The notes under the pieces: generated by a model | Databases searched by the model: none | What the model was told of the DNA's origin: nothing | What the model saw: the letters and a program-made list of their open reading frames with translations, nothing else | Shown here: positions 6,624 to 13,909 of the stretch, in pieces | How the letters are laid out: every line of letters starts with the position of its first letter | Position numbering within the stretch: the first letter of the stretch is position 1 | Assembly (NCBI GenBank): GCA_017621905.1 | Contig: JAGASC010000042.1 | Coordinates: forward strand, 1-13,923 | Length of the DNA stretch: 13,923 bases | Direction: 5' to 3' | DNA from: Roseburia sp. | GTDB lineage: Bacteria; Bacillota; Clostridia; Lachnospirales; Lachnospiraceae | Position numbers and translations under genes: made by a program

Positions 6624-8423
6624 ATGAATCAATGGATCCTTCTAAAAAAGGGAGCAGATTTTCAGACCATTGGGAAAAAATATCATATTGATCCATTGAT
6701 TGTGAGGCTGATCAGAAACAGGGGAATAGAGACGGAACAGGAGATAGAACAGTATCTTTATGCAGCTAAAGAAAATTTTCATGACCCGTTTTTGTTAAAG
6801 GACATGGACAAGGCCTGCGAGCTTCTGGTACAGAAGCTGCTGCAGGAAAGAAATATCCGTGTGATTGGAGATTATGACATTGATGGGGTATGTTCCACGG
6901 CAATTCTTCTAAAGGGATTACAATTTCTGGGCGCAAAGGCGGATGCTGTGATTCCCCACCGCGTGCAGGATGGATATGGACTGAACCGGAAACTGATTGA
7001 TAGTGCTTATGAGGATGGTATCGATACGGTGGTAACCTGTGACAATGGGATCGCAGCAAGAGAAGAGATTGCTTATGCAGCATCTCTTGGTATGACAGTG
7101 GTTGTGACCGATCACCATGAGGTTCCTTATGAGGAGACAGAAGGAAAAAGAAAATGGCTGTTACCCGATGCGGCAGCAGTGGTAGATCCCAAGCGGGAGG
7201 ACTGCGCTTATCCGTATGCTGGGATCTGTGGAGCGGTGGTTGCGTATAAACTGGTCTGTGCCATGGTTCAGGAGAACTATATCGGAAGGCTGTCAATGCA
7301 GGATGGCTGGAAAGACCGGTGGGAAAAGCTGGACCGGGAACTTCTACAGCTTGCCGCATTTGCTACCGTTGGCGATGTTATGGAATTGAAGGGTGAAAAC
7401 AGAGCTCTGGTAAAAGAAGGACTGCAGCTTATGGCCAATACGGAATCTGTCGGTCTGAAAGCATTGCTTAGTGTCATGGGGCTTTGGGGACAGCCCGTTA
7501 CGGCATATCATCTTGGCTTTCTGCTTGGCCCATGTATTAATGCAACAGGAAGAATTGATACAGCATCAAGAGCCCTGGAGCTTCTTATGGCAGATCAGGA
7601 GGCAGAGGCAATGCGTCTTGCCGGAGAGCTGAAAGCCATGAATGACAGCCGTAAGACCTATACGGAGCAGGGAACCAAGGAGGCTATAGAGCAGATTGAA
7701 CAGGGGATGCATGATGGAGAATCGGTATATGTTATTTATCTGCCAAAGTGCCATGAAAGCATTGCCGGAATTGTGGCAGGCAGAATCAGGGAAAGATATC
7801 ACAGACCTACCCTGGTTGTTACAGATACAGAGGAAGGCTTAAAAGGCTCCGGCAGATCCATAGATGCGTATCATATGTATGAGGAACTGTCCAAAGTAAG
7901 GGATATCTTCACAAAATTTGGCGGGCATGCACAGGCGGCAGGCTTTTCCCTGCCGAAGGAGAAGCTGCCGGATCTTACAAAACGGTTAAATGAAAACTGT
8001 ACACTGACAGAAACGGATTTCAGAGAGAAAATCTATATCGATGCGGATATGCCGTTTTCCTATATGACTCCAAAACTGCTGGATGAATTTTCGCTTCTGG
8101 AACCATTTGGAAACGGTAACACAAAACCGTTGTTTGCCAGAAAAAATCTGCTGCTTCTGGGAGCAAGGCTGCTCGGGGCAGAAGGAAAAGTCGGAAAATA
8201 CCGTGTGATGGATACGAATCAAGGCGTAGCAGAGCTGACATTGTTTTTTGATAAAAATGTGGCATTCAGAAACTTTCTTATAGATAAATACGGAGAAAAA
8301 AAGGTACAGGAGGCTTTTCACGGTAAGGGGGGAGAAATTCGATTTTCAGCTGCTTTTTATCCCCAGTGGAATGAATATCAGGGAAAAAGAACCATTCAGT
8401 TCATTATGGAAGATTATTGTTAG
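6624..8423 (+). CDS. recJ: Single-stranded-DNA-specific exonuclease RecJ
   Basis: A 599-aa cytoplasmic 5'-to-3' single-strand DNA exonuclease used in recombination and repair (RecF pathway, mismatch and base-excision repair). The DHH phosphoesterase core shows GDYDIDGV (82-89; metal ligands D83, D85), TCDNGI (138-143; D140), VTDHHEVP (161-168; the DHH signature), DPK (188-190) and TVGDVMEL (248-255; D251). The DHHA1 part has GSGRSID (408-414) and GGHAQAAGFS (433-442). The remaining ~120 residues form the C-terminal OB/accessory domain. The length is slightly above E. coli RecJ, and all key residues are intact. GGGAGG (6608-6613) is 10 nt before the ATG. It is followed after 21 bp by an unrelated membrane protein gene, probably co-transcribed. 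Confidence 0.95.
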   Translation: MNQWILLKKGADFQTIGKKYHIDPLIVRLIRNRGIETEQEIEQYLYAAKENFHDPFLLKDMDKACELLVQKLLQERNIRVIGDYDIDGVCSTAILLKGLQFLGAKADAVIPHRVQDGYGLNRKLIDSAYEDGIDTVVTCDNGIAAREEIAYAASLGMTVVVTDHHEVPYEETEGKRKWLLPDAAAVVDPKREDCAYPYAGICGAVVAYKLVCAMVQENYIGRLSMQDGWKDRWEKLDRELLQLAAFATVGDVMELKGENRALVKEGLQLMANTESVGLKALLSVMGLWGQPVTAYHLGFLLGPCINATGRIDTASRALELLMADQEAEAMRLAGELKAMNDSRKTYTEQGTKEAIEQIEQGMHDGESVYVIYLPKCHESIAGIVAGRIRERYHRPTLVVTDTEEGLKGSGRSIDAYHMYEELSKVRDIFTKFGGHAQAAGFSLPKEKLPDLTKRLNENCTLTETDFREKIYIDADMPFSYMTPKLLDEFSLLEPFGNGNTKPLFARKNLLLLGARLLGAEGKVGKYRVMDTNQGVAELTLFFDKNVAFRNFLIDKYGEKKVQEAFHGKGGEIRFSAAFYPQWNEYQGKRTIQFIMEDYC

Positions 8424-8444
8424 CAATGAGAGGGCAGAAAACAT

Positions 8445-9494
8445 ATGAAAGAAGAGAGAAGCAGATATATTGATGTATATCGGGGGCTTGGGATTGTACT
8501 GATACTTCTCGGCAATCTTGGAATGATGCCGGAGAATTATAAAATCTGGATTAATGCATTTGGGTTACTTTTATTTTTAGTGGCAGAAGGGGCACTGATT
8601 GGAGAAAAAAGACTGTATGAGAGGAGTGGCAGTAAGATTTTTGGCTTGGAAGCAAGGCGGTTTCTGCTTCCGTACTTCTGGATCAGCCTTCTGGTTGTTT
8701 TTTCAGAATGTGTTGCTATGGTCCTTTCTTTGGCACAGTCCGGCAAAGCTGTAATTGTAGAACGGATTATGGAGTTTTTCTCTCTTTATGGAGGAATGCT
8801 GCTTTGGTTTTTGCCGGTTATGCTGATCAGTGTAACAGGCTATCAGTTGCTACGTAAAAAGCTGGATTACATAGTATTGCTGGTGCTGAGCGCTATTCTG
8901 GCAGCGGTAATCTGTGGGATCAATGGAATTCCGGTATACCTGGTGGGAAAGAGGATGTCACCGGAGGTATTTCTTCTGCAGATGGTATATGCAGTCTGGA
9001 GAGGCTGTGTCGGAATGTTCTTCTGTGCCGTGGGAGAGGGTATGAGTATGCTGATCCGGTGGTTTGATAAAAAGAAATTACAGCTGGTACTGTTGGGAAT
9101 AGGACTTATGATTTCAGGTTCCTGGCTTGCTATTTGTAATGGAAGAAAGCTTGCTATTTCAATTTCTTTCCGTTATCTGGTTACGGGGGAAATGGTTCTG
9201 TTTTTTGGAGCCGCAGTTTTTCTTTGTTGTGGATTGTTATTGATCTGCAGGTGGATTAATGAATGCAGTCCGCTGGAATATATTGGGCAATCTTTCCTGA
9301 TTGTACTTGCAACCTGTCAGGATTGTAAGGTGGTGGAACTGGCAGAATGGAGCGGAGAGAAGATATTTGCACTGCTTGACCATGATTTTATCCGTAATGT
9401 AACGGTTCTTGCTGTTGTTTTTGGGGTGGAGATTGCATTGCTTCTGCTGATGCAGCTGGCTAATCGTGCTAAAAACCACTTGAATAAGGCGTAA
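8445..9494 (+). CDS. Acyltransferase-3-like membrane protein, likely degenerate catalytic site
   Basis: A 349-aa polytopic protein with about ten predicted membrane helices (for example ~14-32, 35-52, 71-95, 116-131, 138-157, 215-232, 249-269, 326-341). The opening RYIDVYRGLGIVLILLGNLG resembles acyltransferase family 3 / OpgC-type proteins, which move acyl groups onto sugars or other cell-surface targets. That family usually has Arg-X10-His in helix 1; here Arg13 is kept but the His position is Asn24. The usual second His block (FHMPLFF-like) reads FGLLLFL at 39-45. So the fold is recognisable but O-acyl transfer is doubtful. A role as a non-catalytic or altered-specificity relative is possible. 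GAGAGGG (8428-8434) precedes the ATG by 10 nt; the recJ stop is 21 bp upstream. The last codons and TAA lie inside the first copy of a 36-bp hairpin repeat. Confidence 0.7.
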   Translation: MKEERSRYIDVYRGLGIVLILLGNLGMMPENYKIWINAFGLLLFLVAEGALIGEKRLYERSGSKIFGLEARRFLLPYFWISLLVVFSECVAMVLSLAQSGKAVIVERIMEFFSLYGGMLLWFLPVMLISVTGYQLLRKKLDYIVLLVLSAILAAVICGINGIPVYLVGKRMSPEVFLLQMVYAVWRGCVGMFFCAVGEGMSMLIRWFDKKKLQLVLLGIGLMISGSWLAICNGRKLAISISFRYLVTGEMVLFFGAAVFLCCGLLLICRWINECSPLEYIGQSFLIVLATCQDCKVVELAEWSGEKIFALLDHDFIRNVTVLAVVFGVEIALLLLMQLANRAKNHLNKA

Positions 9495-9510
9495 CACCAT
9501 TTTAAGTGGT
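9475..9510. repeat. Hairpin repeat HR, copy 1
   Basis: A 36-bp unit bounded by ACCACTT (9475-9481) and AAGTGGT (9504-9510). The stem extends inward to 10 pairs including one G-T. The right arm, ACCATTTTAAGTGGT (9496-9510), is itself an imperfect 15-bp palindrome. The copy overlaps the acyltransferase gene: its last six codons and TAA (9492-9494) lie within it. It shares 30 of 36 bases with copy 2, which starts 73 bp later. Confidence 0.75.
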
Positions 9511-9547
9511 AAAATAAAGAATGAGGCACAGTAAAAACGTGGAAAAT

Positions 9548-9583
9548 ACCACTTGAAAAAGTCATAGTGCCATTTTAAGTGGT
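9548..9583. repeat. Hairpin repeat HR, copy 2
   Basis: Same 36-bp design as copy 1: ACCACTT (9548-9554) to AAGTGGT (9577-9583), with the stem extendable to 12 pairs, including one G-T and an outer T-A. The similarity to copy 1 continues after the unit (AAAAT, two bases, then AGAATG). It lies between the acyltransferase gene and its terminator, so both copies would be in the 3' end of that transcript. Confidence 0.75.
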
Positions 9584-9653
9584 AAAATCTAGAATGTAAT
9601 TGCGTAAAGATATTGAAAATCAGTGATACCAAAAGGAGAAAAAGAAAAAGGAG

Positions 9654-9683
9654 TGAAAACCACCGCCGAAACGGTGGTTTTCA
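9654..9683 (+). terminator. Intrinsic terminator of the recJ operon
   Basis: TGAAAACCACCG (9654-9665) and CGGTGGTTTTCA (9672-9683) form a perfect 12-bp stem with a 6-nt loop (CCGAAA). The lower stem is A/T-only and its T-run continues into TTTTCATTAT, fitting termination on the + strand. It lies 160 bp after the acyltransferase-like stop codon. Confidence 0.85.
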
Positions 9684-9694
9684 TTATGAGGGGG

Positions 9695-9718
9695 AGATAG
9701 TAAGTAAACCAACTATCT
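9695..9718. repeat. Small inverted repeat
   Basis: AGATAGT (9695-9701) and ACTATCT (9712-9718) form a perfect 7-bp inverted repeat around 10 bases. It could be an operator or a second weak hairpin after the terminator; nothing in the sequence decides this. Confidence 0.5.
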
Positions 9719-9810
9719 GATACATACAATACAGAACAGTTGTGTTTTTTATGTGTTTAAAATGTGAAAGATATTTTATTTTCTAATTTTGTCAACTTCT
9801 GAAAGAGAAA

Positions 9811-9894
9811 TGTATTTAAGAAAGAATAGTGTATTTAAGAAAGAATAGTGTATTTAAGAAAGAATAGTGTACTTAAGAAAGAATAGTGTATTTA
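9811..9894. repeat. Tandem 19-bp repeat array, 4.4 copies
   Basis: The unit TGTATTTAAGAAAGAATAG occurs head to tail at 9811-9829, 9830-9848, 9849-9867 and 9868-9886, then its first eight bases at 9887-9894. Copies 1-3 are identical; copy 4 differs at one base (T to C at 9872). The period is not a multiple of three and stops occur in every copy, so it is not coding. There are no spacers, so it is not a CRISPR array. Identity among copies suggests recent expansion by slippage or unequal exchange. Confidence 0.95.
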
Positions 9895-9896
9895 GT

Positions 9897-9984
9897 AAAA
9901 ATGTAATTAAGGATAAAAATGTAGATAAAGATAAAAATGCAATTAGGATAATAATGAAGTTAAGGAAAATTATGTAATCAGGGA
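9897..9984. repeat. Degenerate ~18-bp tandem array next to the 19-bp array
   Basis: Units align to AAAAATGTAATTAAGGAT: 9897-9914, 9915-9932 (AAAAATGTAGATAAAGAT), 9933-9949 (AAAAATGCAATTAGGAT, one base short), 9950-9966 (AATAATGAAGTTAAGGA) and a weak fifth (about 9967-9984). The copies have diverged much more than the adjoining 19-bp repeats, so this array is probably older. Each unit presents ATG shortly after an AAGGA-like site of the preceding unit, and several of these ATGs are followed at once by a stop codon. Confidence 0.75.
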
Positions 9985-10002
9985 AGGATAGAAGCGATTT
10001 CC

Positions 10003-10029
10003 TTGTCATTTGGGGGAATTGGGTATAAT
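10003..10029 (+). promoter_or_regulatory. Promoter of murE
   Basis: TTGTCA (10003-10008, 5 of 6) and a perfect TATAAT (10024-10029) are separated by 15 bp, shorter than the ideal 17; TAATAT at 10026-10031 would give 17 bp. Either choice puts the start of transcription at about 10036-10040, at the edge of a 12-bp palindrome. It likely serves murE and perhaps priA and def. Confidence 0.65.
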
Positions 10030-10037
10030 ATATAGTA

Positions 10038-10049
10038 TAGATTAATCTA
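10038..10049. promoter_or_regulatory. 12-bp palindrome at the murE transcription start, candidate operator
   Basis: TAGATTAATCTA is a perfect palindrome just downstream of the -10 box. Its half TAGATTA recurs at 10060-10066, 22 bp on, running into the murE start codon, with the ribosome site AAGGTGGAGG (10049-10058) between. A repressor site or an RNA structure near the ribosome site are both possible; neither is shown. Confidence 0.4.
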
Positions 10050-10065
10050 AGGTGGAGGATAGATT

Positions 10066-11538
10066 ATGCTGACTTTGGAGAAGCTCCTGGGAGATCTTGA
10101 ATATCGGTGTGTGCAGGGGGACACAGACAGGCAGATTACGCAGGTTGTTTTTGATTCCCGTAATATTGTTAAGGATTGTGTTTTTATTTGTATAGAGGGT
10201 GCGAAATTTGATGGGCACAGCGTGGCAGCAGCCGCAGCAGCAGGTGGTGCAGCCGCAATTGTTGCACAAAAGCCGGTGACGGTACCGGACGAACGTGTTA
10301 CCGTCATATATGTGGAGAATACAAGATATGCCATGGCATGCATATCGGCTGCTTATTTCGGGCATCCGGCACGAAAATTGAAAACAATCGGCATTACCGG
10401 AACGAAGGGGAAAACGACGACGACATATCTTGTAAAATCAATTCTGGAGCATGCGGGATATAAAGTAGGACTGGTCGGAACAATTGAGATCATGACAGGC
10501 AAACGTACCATTCCTTCTGCCAATACCACACCGGAATCCTATTATCTGCAGGAATATTTTGCGGAAATGGTTGAGGCTGGCTGCGATGCTGTTGTGATGG
10601 AGGTTTCTTCCCAGGGGCTGATGATGCACCGATGTGCCGGATTTGTCTTTGATTACGGCATCTTTACCAATATTGAGCCGGATCATATCGGACCGAATGA
10701 ACATAAGGACTTTGATGATTATCTCTTTTGCAAGAGCCTGTTGTTCCAAAACTGCAGGATTGGTATTTTAAATGGAGATGATGTACATTGTGGCAGGATT
10801 CTTGAGAATCATACCTGCCAGGTGGAAACGTTCGGACTGGATGAGAAAAATGATTTGTGTGCGAAGGAACTGAAGCTTTTTAAGGAAGACGGAAAGCTTG
10901 GGGTTGCCTTTCGTGCATGTGGCAATATGAATATGGAAGTGAAAGCGTATTTTCCGGGAAGATTCAGTGTTTATAATGTACTTACGGCACTGGCAATCTG
11001 CAGACATTTTAATGTATCCGGGGAAGGCATCCATGCGGCTCTGCAGCAGGCAAGAGTAAAGGGAAGGATAGAGATGGTGCCGGTATCAAATCAGTTTACC
11101 CTGATGATTGATTACGCGCACAATGCCATGGCGTTGGAGAGCCTGTTGACAACACTTCGTGCCTATGAACCCGAAAGACTGGTATGTCTTTTCGGATGCG
11201 GCGGTAACCGCTCAAGGCTGCGCCGCTTTGAGATGGGAGAAGTCAGTGGGCGGCTGGCAGATCTGACGGTGATTACCTCTGACAATCCAAGAGATGAGGA
11301 ACCTCTTGATATTATCGGGGATATCGTGACCGGAATCGAAAAGACAGATGGGGAATATATTAAGATTCCTGATCGTAAGGAAGCAATTGCCTATGTCATT
11401 CATCACGGAAAACCGGGAGATATTATTGTACTGGCCGGAAAAGGACATGAGGATTATCAGGAAATTAAAGGCGTTAAGCACCCTATGGATGAAAGGGTTC
11501 TGATTCGGGAGATTCTGCAGGAGCAGAATCATCAGTAA
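10066..11538 (+). CDS. murE: MurE-type Mur ligase (UDP-MurNAc-tripeptide synthetase), divergent
   Basis: A 490-aa ATP-dependent cytoplasmic ligase that would add the third amino acid to UDP-MurNAc-L-Ala-D-Glu in peptidoglycan synthesis. An N-terminal UDP-binding domain (FDSRNIVKDCVFICIEG, 29-45) is followed by the ATP loop TGTKGKTTTT (111-120), NTTPES (153-158), and Lys223 in YLFCKSLLF, the position of the carbamoylated lysine. The C-terminal domain has GRIEMV (333-338), DYAHNA (349-354), GCGGNR (377-382), SDNPRDEEP (405-413) and AGKGHEDYQ (457-465). DNPR is the motif linked to meso-diaminopimelate, so DAP is the predicted substrate rather than lysine. Oddities: DHIGPNEH (206-213) replaces the usual DHLDYHG, TGTKG replaces TGTNG, and GGNRSRLRR replaces the GGDRDxxKR type, so it may be a paralogue. 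The ribosome site is AAGGTGGAGG, 7 nt from the ATG. priA follows after 87 bp. Confidence 0.85.
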   Translation: MLTLEKLLGDLEYRCVQGDTDRQITQVVFDSRNIVKDCVFICIEGAKFDGHSVAAAAAAGGAAAIVAQKPVTVPDERVTVIYVENTRYAMACISAAYFGHPARKLKTIGITGTKGKTTTTYLVKSILEHAGYKVGLVGTIEIMTGKRTIPSANTTPESYYLQEYFAEMVEAGCDAVVMEVSSQGLMMHRCAGFVFDYGIFTNIEPDHIGPNEHKDFDDYLFCKSLLFQNCRIGILNGDDVHCGRILENHTCQVETFGLDEKNDLCAKELKLFKEDGKLGVAFRACGNMNMEVKAYFPGRFSVYNVLTALAICRHFNVSGEGIHAALQQARVKGRIEMVPVSNQFTLMIDYAHNAMALESLLTTLRAYEPERLVCLFGCGGNRSRLRRFEMGEVSGRLADLTVITSDNPRDEEPLDIIGDIVTGIEKTDGEYIKIPDRKEAIAYVIHHGKPGDIIVLAGKGHEDYQEIKGVKHPMDERVLIREILQEQNHQ

Positions 11539-11625
11539 ATGGAAAAGGATAGAGAAGCACAGAGATTAGCAGCTGTGCAACGAACTCGCATAAGAGGATG
11601 ATAAGTAGGAGGAAACTTCACGGGA

Positions 11626-13878
11626 ATGAGTAAGTATGCCAATGTAATAGTGAATATTTCCCATGAAAAGCTGGACCGCCTGTTTCAATATCATATTCCT
11701 GACGAATTGCAGAAGGTGGCAGAGGTTGGTAAAGAAGTGGTTGTGCCGTTTGGACGGGGCGATACGGAACGACGGGCGTATATTCTGGAACTGACAGATC
11801 AGGCTGAGTTGGAGGAGTCCAGGATTAAAGATATTCTTGCCGTGAATGAAAAGGCAGTCAGTGCAGAGAGTAAGGTCATACAGCTGGCGTACTGGATGAA
11901 AAAGAATTATGGCTCTACGATGATTACAGCATTGAAGACAGTCCTTCCGGTGAAGCATAAGATCAAAGAGCAGGAGCATAAGTGGCTGCAGTGTCTGGCA
12001 GATGACGAGCAACTATGTGAACTGGCAAAGAAGTGTCATCCGTACCGGCAGATTGCAAGAAAGCGTCTTTTGGAAGAGTTTTTATCTGTAAAGGAGCTGC
12101 CGTACCAGCTTGTCAGCGGCAAGATGAATGTGGCACCATCGACGATAAAGGCATTGGAAAAACAGGGTGTTCTTCAGATTATTACAACCAGAGAATACCG
12201 GAATCCTGTGCCCAAAGGTGACCGGATGGTACAAAAACATACGCTCTCCGGGGAACAGCAACAAGCCGTTGATGGCATCATAAAGAGTATGCAGGAAAAG
12301 CAGCCGGGAGTTTCTTTACTTCATGGAGTTACCGGTAGCGGTAAGACAGAAGTATATATGGAACTGATTGCGTATAATATTGCTCAGGGAAAGCAGGCGA
12401 TTGTGCTGATTCCGGAGATCGCACTGACCTTTCAGACACTGATGCGTTTTTATGCACGCTTTGGTGACAGGGTTTCGGTACTGCATTCCCGGCTATCTGA
12501 TGGGGAACGATATGATCAGTATGAGCGGGCAAGAACAGGACAGCTGGATGTTATGATCGGTCCAAGGTCGGCATTGTTTACCCCATTTGACCGTCTGGGA
12601 ATGATTATTATAGATGAGGAGCATGAGAACAGCTATAAGAGTGAAAAAATGCCAAAGTACCATGCCAGAGAGGTGGCAGAATATCTGGCTTTGCGGGAGC
12701 ATGCTGCATTGGTGCTGGGAAGTGCCACACCTTCGCTGGAATCCTATTATAAGGCAGAATGCGGAGAATACGCTTTATATGAATTGAAGCATCGTCCGCA
12801 GAATGCCGTGCTGCCACAGGTATATATTGCAGATATGAGGGCGGAGATAAAGGCTGGCAATAAAAGCTTCTTTTCGCGCAAATTAAAGGAACTGATGACA
12901 GAGCGTCTGGTGAGAGGAGAGCAGATCATGCTCTTTATCAACCGGCGCGGTTATGCGGGATTTGTCTCCTGCCGCGAATGTGGGTATGTGGTCAAATGTC
13001 CCCATTGTGATGTTTCGCTTTCGCAGCATTATGTATCCGGAGGAGCACAAGGAAGACGTCAGAAGCTTATATGCCATTACTGCGGGTATGAGGCAGATAT
13101 GCCGGAAAAATGTCCCGGCTGCGGTTCTGCATATATTGCAGGCTTCCGGGCAGGGACCGAACGTATTGAAGAAGAACTGAAAAAATGGTATCCTTCTGTG
13201 AGAGTGCTTCGGATGGATGCAGACACCACACGGAAAAAGGATGATTATGAAAGAATTTTATCTTCCTTTGCAGCCAATGAGGCAGATGTTCTGATCGGAA
13301 CCCAGATGATCGTTAAGGGGCATGATTTCCCCAATACAACCCTGGTCGGAGCGATTGCTGCGGATCTGTCATTAAGTGCCGGAGATTACAGGGCTGCCGA
13401 AAGAACCTTCCAGCTGTTGACGCAGGCGGCAGGAAGAGCCGGCAGAGGCGATAAAAAGGGAGAGGTGGTTATCCAGACGTATCAGCCGGACAATTACAGT
13501 ATTGTCAATGCGGCAACACAGGACTATCTGAACTTTTACCGGGAGGAGATTATTTACCGGCAACTGGCAGATTATCCGCCCATACATCATATGCTGGCGG
13601 TGCAGGTTTTTACAAAGGAAGAGGCGGATGGTATGGAGCTGGCAGAAAGATTTGCCGGGGAACTGACGAAAGAGGCAGATCATGGTCTGACAGTGATTGG
13701 GCCTGCAGCGGCATCCGTAGCAAAGATTAGTGATGTATACAGGACGGTGCTGTATGTGAAGCATCAGAACAAACGGATGCTGATAGCAGCAAAGGATACC
13801 ATTGAAGAACTGATGAAAGAACAGGAACAGGGAGGACGGATGGTCCAATTCGACTTTGATCCGGTAAATCCGTTCTAG
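11626..13878 (+). CDS. priA: Primosomal protein N', replication restart helicase PriA
   Basis: A 750-aa 3'-to-5' DNA helicase that recognises stalled forks and starts reloading of the replicative helicase. The N-terminal DNA-binding domain (YANVIVNISHEKLDRLFQY, 4-22) leads to a winged-helix region (~140-190). The helicase core shows Walker A GVTGSGKTE (234-242), PEIALT (263-268), DEEH (330-333), GSATPS (365-370), GTQMIVKGHDFP (558-569) and QAAGRAGRG (600-608). Two Zn sites have eight cysteines in four pairs: C449/C452, C458/C461, C483/C486 and C496/C499. A short Gly/Arg-rich stretch (471-480) lies between the second and third Cys pairs. All key residues are present and the length is normal. 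AGGAGG (11607-11612) is 13 nt before the ATG, rather far, but no nearer in-frame start exists. A likely def gene begins 31 bp after the stop, the common priA-def order. Confidence 0.96.
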   Translation: MSKYANVIVNISHEKLDRLFQYHIPDELQKVAEVGKEVVVPFGRGDTERRAYILELTDQAELEESRIKDILAVNEKAVSAESKVIQLAYWMKKNYGSTMITALKTVLPVKHKIKEQEHKWLQCLADDEQLCELAKKCHPYRQIARKRLLEEFLSVKELPYQLVSGKMNVAPSTIKALEKQGVLQIITTREYRNPVPKGDRMVQKHTLSGEQQQAVDGIIKSMQEKQPGVSLLHGVTGSGKTEVYMELIAYNIAQGKQAIVLIPEIALTFQTLMRFYARFGDRVSVLHSRLSDGERYDQYERARTGQLDVMIGPRSALFTPFDRLGMIIIDEEHENSYKSEKMPKYHAREVAEYLALREHAALVLGSATPSLESYYKAECGEYALYELKHRPQNAVLPQVYIADMRAEIKAGNKSFFSRKLKELMTERLVRGEQIMLFINRRGYAGFVSCRECGYVVKCPHCDVSLSQHYVSGGAQGRRQKLICHYCGYEADMPEKCPGCGSAYIAGFRAGTERIEEELKKWYPSVRVLRMDADTTRKKDDYERILSSFAANEADVLIGTQMIVKGHDFPNTTLVGAIAADLSLSAGDYRAAERTFQLLTQAAGRAGRGDKKGEVVIQTYQPDNYSIVNAATQDYLNFYREEIIYRQLADYPPIHHMLAVQVFTKEEADGMELAERFAGELTKEADHGLTVIGPAAASVAKISDVYRTVLYVKHQNKRMLIAAKDTIEELMKEQEQGGRMVQFDFDPVNPF

Positions 13879-13909
13879 AATTCAAACAAAATAAGAAAGG
13901 AAACAGGAG

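Larger units (their letters stand above)
9495..10065. other. 571-bp intergenic region, AT-rich and repeat-dense, no gene seen
   Basis: No reading frame here has a plausible start, ribosome site and length on either strand. The contents in order are: rest of hairpin repeat copy 1, hairpin repeat copy 2, intrinsic terminator, a 7-bp hairpin, an AT-rich stretch (9719-9810) in which I see nothing definite, a 19-bp tandem array, an ~18-bp degenerate array, the murE promoter, and a 12-bp palindrome at the murE leader. Confidence 0.7.

Noticed and set aside
6766..7359. Long open frame on the minus strand (197 codons) inside recJ
   Set aside because: It is antisense to a fully conserved recJ, is rich in Pro/His/Ser in a way typical of shadow frames, and has no ribosome site.
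9475..9583. The twin hairpin repeats as ends of a mobile element or MITE
   Set aside because: There is no target-site duplication, no transposase remnant, and only 73 bp between copies.
9237..9632. 131-codon minus-strand frame over the acyltransferase end and the hairpin repeats
   Set aside because: Its repeated FYHLKW-type segments come simply from translating the two DNA repeats; it has no ribosome site.
9653..9700. 15-codon GTG frame across the terminator hairpin, as a leader peptide
   Set aside because: The AAGGAG abuts the GTG with no spacing, and the frame is explained by the terminator stem.
9788..9796. Spo0A-box-like TTTGTCAAC
   Set aside because: It differs from TTTGTCRAA at the last base, lies more than 200 bp from any promoter seen, and a 9-mer like this is expected by chance in AT-rich DNA.
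9811..9984. CRISPR-like array
   Set aside because: Units follow one another with no spacers, are only 17-19 bp, and no cas gene is near.
11539..11601. 20-codon frame starting directly after the murE stop
   Set aside because: The nearest AGGAG (11519-11523) is 15 nt away, the peptide is highly charged without a motif, and the segment also forms a small hairpin (GCACAG 11557-11562 / CTGTGC 11573-11578), which may be what matters.
13372..13848. 158-codon minus-strand frame inside priA; similar frames inside scfB (1220-1693) and murE (10042-10365)
   Set aside because: All are antisense to strongly conserved genes and show no family motif or start signal.
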